A stretch of DNA of 64,000 nucleotides from Aeromicrobium sp. Root495 (GTDB lineage: Bacteria; Actinomycetota; Actinomycetes; Propionibacteriales; Nocardioidaceae). This document shows, one piece after another, positions 1 to 8,237 of the stretch; position 1 is the stretch's first letter, and the number at the start of each line of letters is the position of its first letter. A program made the translations under genes and the position numbers. The notes under the pieces were generated by a model. It was not told the DNA's origin, did not search any database, and saw only the letters and a list, made by a program, of their open reading frames with translations. Location of the stretch: NCBI RefSeq assembly GCF_001426755.1, contig NZ_LMFJ01000002.1, positions 460,322 through 524,321 of the forward strand, in the 5' to 3' direction.

Positions 1-705
1 CTGGACCGTGGACGGCAGGACGGCGGTGGCCACCTTCTCGACCTGGCCGGCCGGGGTGTCGTCGCCCGTGCTGGAGGTGTCGGCCTCGAGGGCCGAGACG
101 GTGGAGGTTCCGCCGTCGTCGCCGCGGAGCTCGTCATAGCCCCATGCGCCGCCGACGCCTGCGGCACCGGCGAGCACCACGAGGGCGAGCGCGCCCGCGA
201 GCCGACGTCCGCCCTTGCGCGGCTTGTCGGGGCCGGACGAGGAGGGCGCCGGCGCTGCGGCCACGCCGAACGGGTGGCCGGACCCCTCGGCGTGGGACGG
301 CTGCTCGGCGGTGGGGTGCGACGAGGCCTGGGGCGCGGCGTAGGGGTCAGACCCGTAGGTGTTGCCACCCGAGAGCTGGGTGTCGGCCGGCTGCTGCGGC
401 GTGGGCTGCGTGACGGCCGTGGGGAAGCTGACCGTGGGCTCGTCGCCGGCGGGCGGCTGCTGCGGCCGGCTCGAGGCATCGGGCGACTCGAACCGGTGCG
501 TGTAGGGGTCGGACGCGGGCGCGGGCTGCTCCGGCTCACGCTCCGGGGGGACCGAGGACGACGGCGCAGCGGGGGCAGAGCCGGTCGGTGCCTCGCCCTG
601 CGGGGCGGGGTCGTGCGGGGCGGGCGTCTGCTCGGACGCGTCGTCGCCTCGCTGCGTCGGCGGGACGTAAGGGCGCGCGGCGAAGGGATCGTTCGGGTCG
701 GTCAT
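1..705 (-). CDS. HtrA/DegP-like serine protease, N-terminal part only
   Basis: The gene runs off the left edge; 235 codons are visible. The first roughly 165 residues are Pro/Ala/Gln-rich and probably cytoplasmic. One membrane segment follows a basic stretch (KPRKGGRR) at about residues 168-188. The visible part ends just as the protease domain begins (VEKVATAVLPSTVQ), which matches the start of S1C trypsin-like domains. This layout (disordered N-terminus, one membrane anchor, extracytoplasmic protease then PDZ) is that of actinobacterial HtrA/PepD proteins. It lies 82 bp downstream of the MprB-like kinase on the same strand, as pepD does in mycobacteria. Catalytic residues and the PDZ domain lie outside the window, so activity cannot be judged. 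Confidence 0.8.
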   Translation of the reverse strand, partial: MTDPNDPFAARPYVPPTQRGDDASEQTPAPHDPAPQGEAPTGSAPAAPSSSVPPEREPEQPAPASDPYTHRFESPDASSRPQQPPAGDEPTVSFPTAVTQPTPQQPADTQLSGGNTYGSDPYAAPQASSHPTAEQPSHAEGSGHPFGVAAAPAPSSSGPDKPRKGGRRLAGALALVVLAGAAGVGGAWGYDELRGDDGGTSTVSALEADTSSTGDDTPAGQVEKVATAVLPSTVQ

Positions 706-787
706 GGGACAAGATTCTTCCGTATCTCTGAGAACCCGCTGAGCCACGCGTGTGAGTCCGAGAAGATCTTGGCCCTGACCTGGGCGT

Positions 788-2236
788 TTAGCCCTCCGAT
801 GCCAGGGGAAGCGTCATCGTGAAGACACTTCCCTCGCCGGGCGCGGACGCAGCGCTCACGGTGCCGCCGTGGCGCTCGGCGGCCCTGCGGACGATCGAGA
901 GGCCGAGGCCGGAGCCGGGCAGGGTGCGGGCCTCGCTCGAGCGGTAGAACCGGTCGAACACGTGCGGGAGGTCCTCGGCGGAGATGCCGGGGCCCTCGTC
1001 GGACACGACGACCTGACCGCCCGTGAGGCGGACCGTCACCGTGCCGTCGGGAGGGCTCCACTTCACGGCGTTGTCGAGCAGGTTGGTGACGGCGCGCTCG
1101 AGCAGAGGCGGCTCGCCGAGGACCTGCCACGTCTCCAGCTCGACGTCGAGCGTGACGCCCGCGGCGCGTGGCCTGACGCGGTCGACGGCGGCCTGGACGA
1201 CGTCGGCGAGGTCGAGCTCCTCGGGGTCGCGGCCGACCGGGTCCTCGCGCGCGAGCTCCACGAGGTCGCCCACGAGCGTCGTGAGCTCGTGCAGCTGCGC
1301 GCGGACGTCGTCCATGATCTCGCGGCGCTGGCCCTCGGAGAGGCTGCGTTCCTGGTCCTCCGCGGCCTGGCCGAGCAGCTCGATGTTGGTGCGCAGGCTC
1401 GTGAGCGGCGTGCGCAGCTCGTGCCCGGCGTCGGCTACGAGCTGACGCTGACGCTCCTGCGACGCGTCGAGGGCGAGGAGCATCTGGTTGAAGGCGATCG
1501 TGAGGCGGGCCAGCTCGTCGGTGCCGGTGACCTCGATGGGCGTGAGCTCCGCCGTGCGGGCCACGTTCTCGATGGCGCCCGTGAGCCTGCGGACGGGGCG
1601 CAGGCCGTTGGTGGCCACCGCCCAGCCGGCGACCGTCGCGACGAACACGCCGCCGAGCGTGCTGATGATGAGGATGAGGCGGAGTCGCTCGAGCGCGTCC
1701 TGCTGACCCTCCATGGACTGCGCCAGCACGAGTGCGGTGCCGTTTCCGGCCTGGATCGCCACGACCCGGTAGGGCCGCCCGCTGATCTTGACCGACCGGG
1801 CCGACTCCGCTGTCTCGCCGATGGAGACCTCGAGCTCCTGGTAGCCGATGTACGGCCGGGCCGCCGTGCCGAGGTCGGAGAACAGTCGTCCGCCGCGGAC
1901 CACGGCGACCTTGACGTCGGCGAGGGCGAGCGAGGCCGTGGGCGTGCCCTGGATGGTCTGCTCGGCGAACCCCGCCTCCACGGCCGTGTGGGCCCGGCGG
2001 AGGAGCGACTCGTCGAGGGACGTGTTGAACTGCGCGCGCACCGTGACGTAGAGACCGATGCTGACGACGGCGAGGATCCCGACGACGGCTGCAGCGGTCA
2101 GGGCGACCACGCGAGTGGCGAGCGAGGCGCGACTCGTGAGCGGCTGGATGCGTTCGTGGACGGCCTCGATGGTCCGGTCCACGGCTTCACGCGGCCGCCC
2201 CAGGGCGGTGCCCCGAGGGGACCCGGGCTGGCTCAC
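788..2236 (-). CDS. mprB: MprB-like membrane sensor histidine kinase
   Basis: A 482-residue two-pass sensor kinase. Membrane segments lie near residues 43-66 and 187-207 and enclose an extracytoplasmic sensor region of about 120 residues. A HAMP segment follows. The phosphorylation motif [11 protein letters not shown] has its histidine near 272. The ATPase domain shows [23 protein letters not shown] and GSGLGLSIV, so all kinase boxes look intact. It probably phosphorylates the adjacent MprA-like regulator, whose stop codon it overlaps by 4 bp (ATGA). By analogy with mycobacterial MprAB it would respond to envelope or detergent stress and control the HtrA-like protease that follows. The family call is firm; the exact mprB orthology is inferred from gene order. 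Confidence 0.88.
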   Translation of the reverse strand: MSQPGSPRGTALGRPREAVDRTIEAVHERIQPLTSRASLATRVVALTAAAVVGILAVVSIGLYVTVRAQFNTSLDESLLRRAHTAVEAGFAEQTIQGTPTASLALADVKVAVVRGGRLFSDLGTAARPYIGYQELEVSIGETAESARSVKISGRPYRVVAIQAGNGTALVLAQSMEGQQDALERLRLILIISTLGGVFVATVAGWAVATNGLRPVRRLTGAIENVARTAELTPIEVTGTDELARLTIAFNQMLLALDASQERQRQLVADAGHELRTPLTSLRTNIELLGQAAEDQERSLSEGQRREIMDDVRAQLHELTTLVGDLVELAREDPVGRDPEELDLADVVQAAVDRVRPRAAGVTLDVELETWQVLGEPPLLERAVTNLLDNAVKWSPPDGTVTVRLTGGQVVVSDEGPGISAEDLPHVFDRFYRSSEARTLPGSGLGLSIVRRAAERHGGTVSAASAPGEGSVFTMTLPLASEG

Positions 2237-2925
2237 GGAGGCGTCTCGCGCAGGACGTAGCCCACGCCCCGCACGGTGTGCAGCAGCCGGTCCTCACCCT
2301 CCGCCTCGAGCTTGCGCCGGACGTAGCCGACGTAGACCTCGAGCGAGTTGGCCGTGGTGGGGAAGTCGAAGCCCCAGACCTCCTCGAGGATGAACGAGCG
2401 CTCCAGCACGCGCTTGGGGCGCTGCATGAACAGCTCGAGCAGGGCGAACTCGGTGCGCGTCAGCGAGATGGCGCGCTGGCCGCGGCTGACGTCGCGGGTG
2501 ACGGGGTCGAGCGTGAGGTCGGAGAAGACGAGCGGCTCCTCGTCGTCCTCGCCGTCCATGCGACGAGCGGTGCGGCGCAGCAGCGCGCGTACGCGGGCCA
2601 GGAGCTCGTCGAGCGCGAACGGCTTGGTGAGGTAGTCGTCGGCCCCGGCGTCGAGGCCGTCGACGCGGTCGGTCACGGCGTCGCGCGCGGTGAGCACGAG
2701 GATGGGCACGTCGTTCCCCGCGCTCCGGAGCGCGCGGGTGGCCTCGAGGCCGTCGAGCCGCGGCATCATGACGTCCATGATGATGACGTCGGGCGACGTC
2801 GCCGGCACCCGCGCGAGGGCCTCGGCGCCGTCGGAGGCGAGCTCGACGGAGTAGCCGTTGAACTCCAGGGACCTGCGGAGCGAGTCGCGCACGGCGCGGT
2901 CATCGTCGACGACGAGGATCTTCAT
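2233..2925 (-). CDS. mprA: MprA-like OmpR-family response regulator
   Basis: A 230-residue regulator with an N-terminal receiver domain (acidic pocket VVDDD, phospho-acceptor Asp near residue 51 in [12 protein letters not shown], conserved Lys in LTKPF) and a C-terminal winged helix ending in the typical [11 protein letters not shown] chose the ATG because it begins exactly at the receiver domain; the frame stays open far upstream without family similarity. It is first in a mprA-mprB-htrA order with an ATGA overlap to the kinase gene. The 176-bp upstream region carries three equally built palindromes, listed separately, which could be a site of autoregulation or of another regulator. Confidence 0.9.
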   Translation of the reverse strand: MKILVVDDDRAVRDSLRRSLEFNGYSVELASDGAEALARVPATSPDVIIMDVMMPRLDGLEATRALRSAGNDVPILVLTARDAVTDRVDGLDAGADDYLTKPFALDELLARVRALLRRTARRMDGEDDEEPLVFSDLTLDPVTRDVSRGQRAISLTRTEFALLELFMQRPKRVLERSFILEEVWGFDFPTTANSLEVYVGYVRRKLEAEGEDRLLHTVRGVGYVLRETPP

Positions 2926-2992
2926 GGTGCCCAGTCTGCCCGCTCCGGCTGAGCAATGGCTGAGTCTCGGCCCGGCCGGACCCGTCCGGGGC

Positions 2993-3069
2993 GGTGAGCC
3001 TGTCACCTGACGCCCCCGCAGCGGTGAGCCTGTCACCGCTCCGACGTGCCGATGGGTGACACACTCACC
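2993..3069. promoter_or_regulatory. Three GGTGA-N5-TCACC palindromes upstream of mprA
   Basis: Three copies of GGTGA-N5-TCACC begin at 2993, 3023 and 3055. The first two share the spacer GCCTG and a preceding GC; the third has spacer CACAC. Start-to-start distances are 30 and 32 bp, about three helical turns, so all sites face the same side of the DNA. They lie 68-144 bp upstream of the mprA start, between it and the end of the kinase gene of the preceding operon. The arrangement looks like an operator array. Five-base arms make poor terminator hairpins. The binding protein is unknown. Confidence 0.5.
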
Positions 3070-3101
3070 GCCCTGGGGACCCGGGCCGCGGAGGAGGCGG
3101 G

Positions 3102-3968
3102 TCAGGCGGAGAGGGCGGCCTGCGCGGCCGCTGCGGCACGGCTGCCGTACGAGCCGCCGAACAGCACGGCGTGCACGAGGAGCGGGTGCAGCTGGTGCAG
3201 CGGCACACGGTCCTGCCAGCCGTCGGCGAGGGGAGCGGCCTCGTCGTAGGCATCGATGACGCGCTGGAGGTGGGGCAGCCCGAAGAGCGACAGCATGGCG
3301 AGGTCGGTCTCGCGGTGACCACCGTGCGCAGCGGGGTCGATGACCCAGGCGGTGTGGTTGGTCCCCCACACGACGTTGCCCGACCAGAGGTCGCCGTGCA
3401 GGCGCGCCGGCGGCTCCGCCGGTCCGGCCAGCTCGTGGATGCGGCGCATGGCCTGCTCGATGACGGCTGCCTCGTCGGAGGTGAGTGCGCCTCGGTCGAC
3501 TCCGGCGCGGACGTACGGCATGACCCGGCGCGACGCGAAGAACTCGGGCCACGTGGGCAGGGGCCGGTTGGGCAGCGGCGCGAGGCCGATGAAGCCGTCG
3601 ACGTCGAGCCCGAACGTGTCGGCGCCCGCCGCGTGGGTGGCGGCGAGAGCCCGTCCCAGACGCTCGGCAGAGTCGCCCGAGGGCTTCTCGGACTCCACCC
3701 AGGCCAGGATGATGCAGTCGTCCGCGACGGACAGCACCTCGGGCACGGGAGCGCCGCCGGCCTCGGCGAGCCAGCGCAGGCCCGCGGCCTCGCGCTGGAA
3801 GAAGCCCGTGGGCGGGTGCGGCCTGGTCTTGATGACGGCGTTGCGACCGTCGGTGAGGCGCAGACGGGTGGTGGTGCAGATGTCGCCGCCGGCGACGGGC
3901 GTCGTGGAGATGACGCCGTGGCCCAGCAGCGTCTCCGCGCGGTGCGCGGTTCCTGTCATGCGAGCCAT
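3102..3968 (-). CDS. Fructosamine/ketosamine 3-kinase family protein
   Basis: About 288 residues with the aminoglycoside-phosphotransferase-like kinase fold. The hallmark [12 protein letters not shown] (catalytic loop of fructosamine kinases) and the metal-binding segment [17 protein letters not shown] are present, as is an ATP-binding lysine region (NAVIKTRPH). Members phosphorylate sugar adducts on protein amines so that they fall off; many bacterial ones prefer ribulosamines or erythrulosamines. It is last in an operon with a low-molecular-weight phosphatase 10 bp upstream. Two in-frame ATGs (3968 and 3959) are possible; I used the longer. Cytoplasmic. The substrate is inferred from the family. 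Confidence 0.85.
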   Translation of the reverse strand: MARMTGTAHRAETLLGHGVISTTPVAGGDICTTTRLRLTDGRNAVIKTRPHPPTGFFQREAAGLRWLAEAGGAPVPEVLSVADDCIILAWVESEKPSGDSAERLGRALAATHAAGADTFGLDVDGFIGLAPLPNRPLPTWPEFFASRRVMPYVRAGVDRGALTSDEAAVIEQAMRRIHELAGPAEPPARLHGDLWSGNVVWGTNHTAWVIDPAAHGGHRETDLAMLSLFGLPHLQRVIDAYDEAAPLADGWQDRVPLHQLHPLLVHAVLFGGSYGSRAAAAAQAALSA

Positions 3969-3978
3969 GGACTCGACG

Positions 3979-4482
3979 TTACCGCGCGTACCGGTCGCGC
4001 AGGTCCGGCAGCCGCTCGAGGAGGACGTCGACGGTCCGCTCGACCATCGCGAGCACGTGCTGGAAGCCCTCGTCGCCGCCGTACCAGGGGTCGGGGACCT
4101 CGTCGTCACCCTCGCCGGACTCCGGGTCGAAGGAGCGGAAGAGCACGGCCCGGCCGGCCGCCGCCACCGTGGGTGCCTGCTCGACCATGTCGGCGAGGTT
4201 GCTGTGGTCCATCGCGAGCATCAGGTCGGTCTCGGCGTAGGTGTCGACGGAGAACGTCCTGGCCCGGTGCCGGGTGGGGTCGTAGCCGGCGGCGCCCAGG
4301 GCCGCAGCGGCCCGGGGGTCCATGCTCTCGCCCTCGTGCCAGCCGCCGGTGCCCGACGACGTGACCACGACGTCGTCGATGCCGGCGTCCTGGAGGCGCG
4401 ACTCGAGGACGACGTGGGCCATGGGCGAGCGACAGATGTTGCCCAGGCACACCAGCTCGACGCCCCAGGGAGAGCTCGTCAT
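3979..4482 (-). CDS. Low-molecular-weight protein-tyrosine-phosphatase family protein
   Basis: A 167-residue phosphatase. The P-loop CLGNICRS (C-x5-R-S) lies near the N-terminus and the general-acid motif DPWYGG near the C-terminus, both complete and at the usual family spacing. Its ATG overlaps the stop of the upstream membrane-protein gene (ATGA), and it ends 10 bp before the fructosamine-kinase-like gene. Besides tyrosine phosphatase activity, the human homologue LMW-PTP-A is known to act on protein-bound ribulosamine 5-phosphate. Pairing with a ketosamine kinase makes a role in protein deglycation plausible here, but this is inference; dephosphorylation of Tyr-phosphorylated proteins is the alternative. 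Confidence 0.88.
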   Translation of the reverse strand: MTSSPWGVELVCLGNICRSPMAHVVLESRLQDAGIDDVVVTSSGTGGWHEGESMDPRAAAALGAAGYDPTRHRARTFSVDTYAETDLMLAMDHSNLADMVEQAPTVAAAGRAVLFRSFDPESGEGDDEVPDPWYGGDEGFQHVLAMVERTVDVLLERLPDLRDRYAR

Positions 4483-4865
4483 GCGGGGTTCTTGACGCCG
4501 CCACCCAGCAGGGCGTTGACGACCGAGATGACGACGGACGCGAGGACGGCCCAGCCGAAGCTCTCGATGTGGAACGCGACGTCGAGGGCGTCGGCGATCG
4601 TGGACGTGAGCAGCAGCAGGAGTGCGTTCACGACCAGGAGGAACAGGCCCAGCGTCAGCACGATGAAGGGGAGCGAGAGCAGCTTCACGACCGGTGCGAT
4701 CCACAGGTTGATGGCGGCGAACACGGCCGAGATGACGGCGAGCGCGACGAGCTGCTCGGACATCGAGTCGGCGTCGCTGCCGATGGACATGTGCGTGCCG
4801 AGGAGCCAGGCGGCCACGGACAGGGCCGCGGCGCTCAGGACCCACGAGGTCAGGAAGCGTGACAT
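4479..4865 (-). CDS. Phage holin family (superfamily IV)-like membrane protein
   Basis: A 128-residue, almost wholly hydrophobic protein with four predicted membrane helices. The central INLWIAPVVKLLSLPF followed by a Leu/Val-rich helix is typical of the small four-helix family annotated as phage holin superfamily IV (YvlD-like). These are chromosomal proteins of unclear function, and nothing phage-related surrounds it. It is first in the operon with the phosphatase (4-bp overlap) and the ketosamine-kinase-like gene. Confidence 0.75.
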   Translation of the reverse strand: MSRFLTSWVLSAAALSVAAWLLGTHMSIGSDADSMSEQLVALAVISAVFAAINLWIAPVVKLLSLPFIVLTLGLFLLVVNALLLLLTSTIADALDVAFHIESFGWAVLASVVISVVNALLGGGVKNPA

Positions 4866-4874
4866 GGGTCCAGT

Positions 4875-4892
4875 CTGCCGGATGCCCGGCAG
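4875..4892 (-). terminator. Short hairpin downstream of the EamA gene
   Basis: CTGCCGG-ATGC-CCGGCAG forms a perfect 7-bp GC-rich stem with a 4-base loop. It lies 33-50 bp after the EamA stop codon and just before the next start on the same strand. There is no clear U-tract, as is usual in high-GC actinobacteria. Confidence 0.45.
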
Positions 4893-4924
4893 TCGGGCGT
4901 GGTCCCGTGGAAGGCGTTCCAGCG

Positions 4925-5878
4925 CTACTGAGCGGGCGGGAGCGCCGGCTCCGGCGCCTCGACCCGGGCGGTCTGCGCCAGAACGATCCCGAGCAGGACG
5001 GCGGCCATGCCGGCGAGCTGGAGCGGGCTGAGGGCCTCCTCGAACCAGGCCCAGCCGACGGTGGCGGCCATGACGGGCTCGAACATCGCCACCACGCTCA
5101 CGACGGTGGCGGGAAGGCCGCGCATCGCGAGCAGGAACAGGAAGAAGGGGACCACGGTGCCGAGCACGACGATCCAGAGCATCGGGATCCAGGCGGGGAC
5201 GGAGTACTCGGAGAACCGCCCGAGGAGGGAGGCGTCGGCGCCCAGCGCGTCGGCGGTCCACACGGGTCGGACGACGTTCATGACGACGGCGGCCACGGCG
5301 AACGACCACAGGATGTAGCGCAGGGGCTCGTCGGACACGGCATCGTCCTCGCCGAGCAGGAAGTAGGCGGCGAAGCACACCGCGGCGGCGAGGGCCATCA
5401 CGACGCCGAAGCCGTCGAAGGCGAGGCCGTCCCAGACCTGGCTGACCACGGCGAGACCCACGAGCGTGAGCCCGAGCGCCGGCCAGACCCGGGAGTGCAC
5501 GGCCTGGTGGCGGCCGAAGCGCACCCACAGCACCACCAGCACGGGACCCAGGTACTCGAGCAGGAGCGCGATCCCGAGCGGCAGGCGGTTGATCGCGATG
5601 TTGTACGTCCACTGCAGGCCGGCGATGCCGACCACGCCGAGCGCCAGGACCAGGACGAGCCGGCGACCCCGCGGGACCCGCAGGGCGGAGCGGTCCACGA
5701 CGAGCGCCACGACCACCAGGACGAGCAGTCCGGCCGTGATGCGCAGCGTCGTGAACGTGGCCGTGTCCGTGCCCGAGCGAAGGGGGACGCGGGACATCCC
5801 GGCGTTGAGCCCGAAGAGGGTCGCGGCGGTCAGCACGAGCACGTAGGCCAGCAACGGGCTCGTGGGTCTCAGGCGCAC
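4925..5878 (-). CDS. EamA/DMT-family transporter
   Basis: A 317-residue membrane protein with ten predicted helices in two homologous halves, the organisation of drug/metabolite transporter (EamA, RhtA-like) exporters. The second half contains the conserved FEPVMAATVGWAWFEEALSP region typical of the family. It is divergent from the aminotransferase gene with only 31 bp between the start codons. Substrates in this family are usually amino acids or other small metabolites; nothing here identifies the cargo. Confidence 0.85.
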   Translation of the reverse strand: MRLRPTSPLLAYVLVLTAATLFGLNAGMSRVPLRSGTDTATFTTLRITAGLLVLVVVALVVDRSALRVPRGRRLVLVLALGVVGIAGLQWTYNIAINRLPLGIALLLEYLGPVLVVLWVRFGRHQAVHSRVWPALGLTLVGLAVVSQVWDGLAFDGFGVVMALAAAVCFAAYFLLGEDDAVSDEPLRYILWSFAVAAVVMNVVRPVWTADALGADASLLGRFSEYSVPAWIPMLWIVVLGTVVPFFLFLLAMRGLPATVVSVVAMFEPVMAATVGWAWFEEALSPLQLAGMAAVLLGIVLAQTARVEAPEPALPPAQ

Positions 5879-5909
5879 CCGAGCATCCTCCCAGGGCTAC
5901 CCTGCCGAC

Positions 5910-6971
5910 ATGGCCGCACCCGTCCCCCGCCCCGCGATCGATGCCGTCCCCGCCTACCGTCCCGGCCGCCCGGCATCCGACGACGCACTGAAGCTCTCGA
6001 GCAACGAGAACCCGTTCGGCCCGCTGCCGAGCGTCGCCGACGCGGCCGCCGCGGAGCTGCGCCGCATCAACCGCTACCCCGACGCCGGGATGACGCGGCT
6101 CTACGGCGCCCTCGAGCAGACGTCGGGCATCCCGGCCGACCGCTTCGCCGCAGGGACCGGGTCGGTGGCGGTCCTCTACGGGCTCCTGTCGGCCTACTGC
6201 TCGCCGGGCGACGAGGTGGTCTACGCCTGGCGCTCGTTCGAGGCCTACCCCATCGCCGTGGAGTTGAGCGGCGCCACCTCCGTCCGTGTCCCGCTGCGCG
6301 AGGACGGGACGCACGACCTCGAGGCCATGGCGACCGCCGTCACGCCGCGGACCAAGGTCGTGCTGGTCTGCACCCCCAACAACCCGACCGGGCCGGTCGT
6401 GCGGCACGACGACCTGATCGCCTTCCTGGACGGGGTGCCGGAGGACGTCGTCGTGGTGGTCGACGAGGCCTACGTGGAGTTCGTCCGCGACCCCGACGCG
6501 GCGCGCGGCCTCGACGTGGTGCTGGAGGAGCGACCCAACGTGGTGGTCCTGCGCACCTTCTCCAAGGCCTACGGCCTGGCCGGCCTGCGCGTGGGCTACC
6601 TGTGCGGTCCGGCCGCGATCGCCGAGGCGGTGCGCAAGACGACGCCGCCGTTCAGCGTCACCGACGTGGCGCAGGCCGCCGCCGTCGCGTCGCTCGCCGC
6701 CGTCGACGAGCTGGCCGAACGGGTCGACGCCGTGGTCTCGGAGCGGACGTCGATGCTGGCGGCGCTGCGGGCCCAGGGCTGGTCGGTGCCCGACAGCCAG
6801 GCCAACTTCGTGTGGCTGCCGCTGGGCGACGACGCGCTCGACTTCGCGGCCGCCGTCGACCCCATCTCGGTCCGGGCCTTCGCGGGTGAGGGCGTCCGGG
6901 TCACGGTCGGGGACCCGCAGGTCAACGCGCGCCTGGTCGAGGGCGCCGCACGCTGGATCACGGGGCGCTGA
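5910..6971 (+). CDS. hisC: Histidinol-phosphate / aromatic amino acid aminotransferase (HisC/Pat type)
   Basis: A 353-residue fold-type I PLP aminotransferase. Visible motifs are the N-terminal SSNENPFGP, the substrate-side CTPNNPTGP, the cofactor-binding VVDEAYVEF and the Schiff-base lysine in TFSKAYGLAGLRVGY. Length and sequence match both HisC and the actinobacterial phenylalanine aminotransferase Pat. No other his genes are near, and a 2-oxoacid dehydrogenase operon follows, so an aromatic-acid role is at least as likely as histidine synthesis. The ATG chosen precedes the usual N-terminus (AIDAVPAYRPG). No strong Shine-Dalgarno is visible, and the divergent EamA start is only 31 bp away. 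Confidence 0.85.
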   Translation: MAAPVPRPAIDAVPAYRPGRPASDDALKLSSNENPFGPLPSVADAAAAELRRINRYPDAGMTRLYGALEQTSGIPADRFAAGTGSVAVLYGLLSAYCSPGDEVVYAWRSFEAYPIAVELSGATSVRVPLREDGTHDLEAMATAVTPRTKVVLVCTPNNPTGPVVRHDDLIAFLDGVPEDVVVVVDEAYVEFVRDPDAARGLDVVLEERPNVVVLRTFSKAYGLAGLRVGYLCGPAAIAEAVRKTTPPFSVTDVAQAAAVASLAAVDELAERVDAVVSERTSMLAALRAQGWSVPDSQANFVWLPLGDDALDFAAAVDPISVRAFAGEGVRVTVGDPQVNARLVEGAARWITGR

Positions 6972-6991
6972 GCGGTTACCGTGGACCCAGG

Positions 6992-7007
6992 TGTGACACC
7001 CGTCACC
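6992..7007 (+). promoter_or_regulatory. Crp/GlxR-like site upstream of the 2-oxoacid dehydrogenase operon
   Basis: TGTGA-CACCCG-TCACC matches the Crp/GlxR consensus TGTGA-N6-TCACA at 9 of 10 positions. It lies about 97 bp before the E1 alpha start in the 132-bp gap after the aminotransferase. The rest of this gap shows no other clear signal. Regulation by a cAMP receptor-type protein is inferred from the motif only. Confidence 0.5.
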
Positions 7008-7103
7008 CCCGTGTGAGTCGGCCGGACCCGCCACCCCTGGGTCCCACGGCTCGCAGCTTCGCCTCCGCCTCGGTGATCCCGGGCCGGCAGACCGAGGAGC
7101 TCC

Positions 7104-8237
7104 ATGAGCGATCCCGCAGTCCACGCACCCGTCCTCCAGCTGCTCACGCCTGAGGGGGAGCGCAGCGCGTCCGCCGGGCAGGACCCGGCCATCCGCTTCG
7201 ACGGCGACGACGACACCGTCCGCGCGCTCTACCGCGACCTCCTGCTCGTCCGCCGCATCGACACCGAGGCCCACGCGCTGCAGCGCCACGGTGAGCTCGG
7301 GCTCTGGGCCCCGTGCCTGGGTCAGGAGGCGGCACAGGTCGGCTCCGGACGGGCCCTCTCGCCCCAGGACTTCGCGTTCCCCACGTACCGCGAGCACGGC
7401 GTCGCCTGGTGCCGCGGCATCGACCCGGCCCGCCTGCTCGGACTCTTCCGCGGCGTCGAGCTCGGCGGCTGGGACCCGGCCGAGACGGGCTTCGGCCTCT
7501 ACAGCATCGTCATTGGCGCGCAGACGTTGCACGCCGTGGGCTACGGCCTCGGACTCACCATGGACGGCGTCGTGGGTCACGACGCCGCCGCCGGCACCGA
7601 GGGCACGGACGCCGCCGTCATCGCCTACTTCGGTGACGGCGCCACGAGCCAGGGCGACGTCAACGAGGCGTTCGTCTGGGCGGCCTCGTTCCAAGCGCCG
7701 GTCGTCTTCTTCTGCCAGAACAACCAGTACGCCATCTCGGTGCCGCTCGAGCGTCAGACCCGCGTGCCGCTCGCGCAGCGCGCCCAGGGCTTCGGCTTCC
7801 CCGGGGTGAGGGTCGACGGCAACGACGTCCTCGCCGTCCAGGCCGTCACCGAGTGGGCGCTCGACCGGGCCCGCTCCGGCCAGGGCCCCGTCCTCATCGA
7901 GGCGGTCACGTTCCGGATGGGAGCCCACACCACGTCCGACGACCCCTCGCGCTACCGCGAGCAGGCCGAGACCGACGAGTGGAAGGCCAAGGACCCGCTC
8001 CTGCGGGTCGAGCGATACCTGCGGTCGGTCGGCACCGACGACGCGTTCTTCACCGACCTCGACGCCGATGCCGAGGCGCTCGGCGAGCACCTGCGCTCCG
8101 TGTGCCGCGCGATGCCCGATCCCGACCTCGCCGCGATGTTCGACGTCGTGCACGCCGAGATCACGCCCGAGCTGGCGGCCCAGAAGGCCGAGCTGCTCGC
8201 CTACCGGGCGGGCTTCGAGCCGGAGGTGGCCCGATGA
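7104..8237 (+). CDS. bkdA: 2-oxoacid dehydrogenase E1 alpha subunit (branched-chain or pyruvate type)
   Basis: A 377-residue thiamine-diphosphate enzyme subunit. The ThDP/Mg motif is clear (GDGATSQGDVNEAF, followed by NNQYAIS), as are the FPTYREHG region near residue 95 and the regulatory-loop region around HTTSDDPSRYR. It forms the E1 heterotetramer with the next gene, whose start overlaps this stop (ATGA). The complex decarboxylates a 2-oxoacid and passes the acyl group to E2. The aminotransferase just upstream suggests branched-chain or aromatic 2-oxoacids, but sequence reading alone does not exclude pyruvate. No E3 gene is in the window. Confidence 0.88.
   Translation: MSDPAVHAPVLQLLTPEGERSASAGQDPAIRFDGDDDTVRALYRDLLLVRRIDTEAHALQRHGELGLWAPCLGQEAAQVGSGRALSPQDFAFPTYREHGVAWCRGIDPARLLGLFRGVELGGWDPAETGFGLYSIVIGAQTLHAVGYGLGLTMDGVVGHDAAAGTEGTDAAVIAYFGDGATSQGDVNEAFVWAASFQAPVVFFCQNNQYAISVPLERQTRVPLAQRAQGFGFPGVRVDGNDVLAVQAVTEWALDRARSGQGPVLIEAVTFRMGAHTTSDDPSRYREQAETDEWKAKDPLLRVERYLRSVGTDDAFFTDLDADAEALGEHLRSVCRAMPDPDLAAMFDVVHAEITPELAAQKAELLAYRAGFEPEVAR

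Noticed and set aside
2993..3069. GGTGA-N5-TCACC sites as Crp/GlxR sites
   Set aside because: Crp-type sites need six bases between GTGA and TCAC; here there are five.
2933..3552. Upstream extension of the mprA frame by about 200 codons
   Set aside because: The added part is Arg/Pro-rich shadow of the kinase gene; the receiver domain starts at the internal ATG.
4479..4865. Prophage remnant suggested by the holin family name
   Set aside because: The family is chromosomal and widespread; no integrase, capsid, lysin or other phage gene is near.
4866..8153. Very long open minus-strand frame across the EamA, aminotransferase and E1 alpha region
   Set aside because: Codon content and composition show it to be the antisense shadow of real genes; only its last 129 codons are a true gene.
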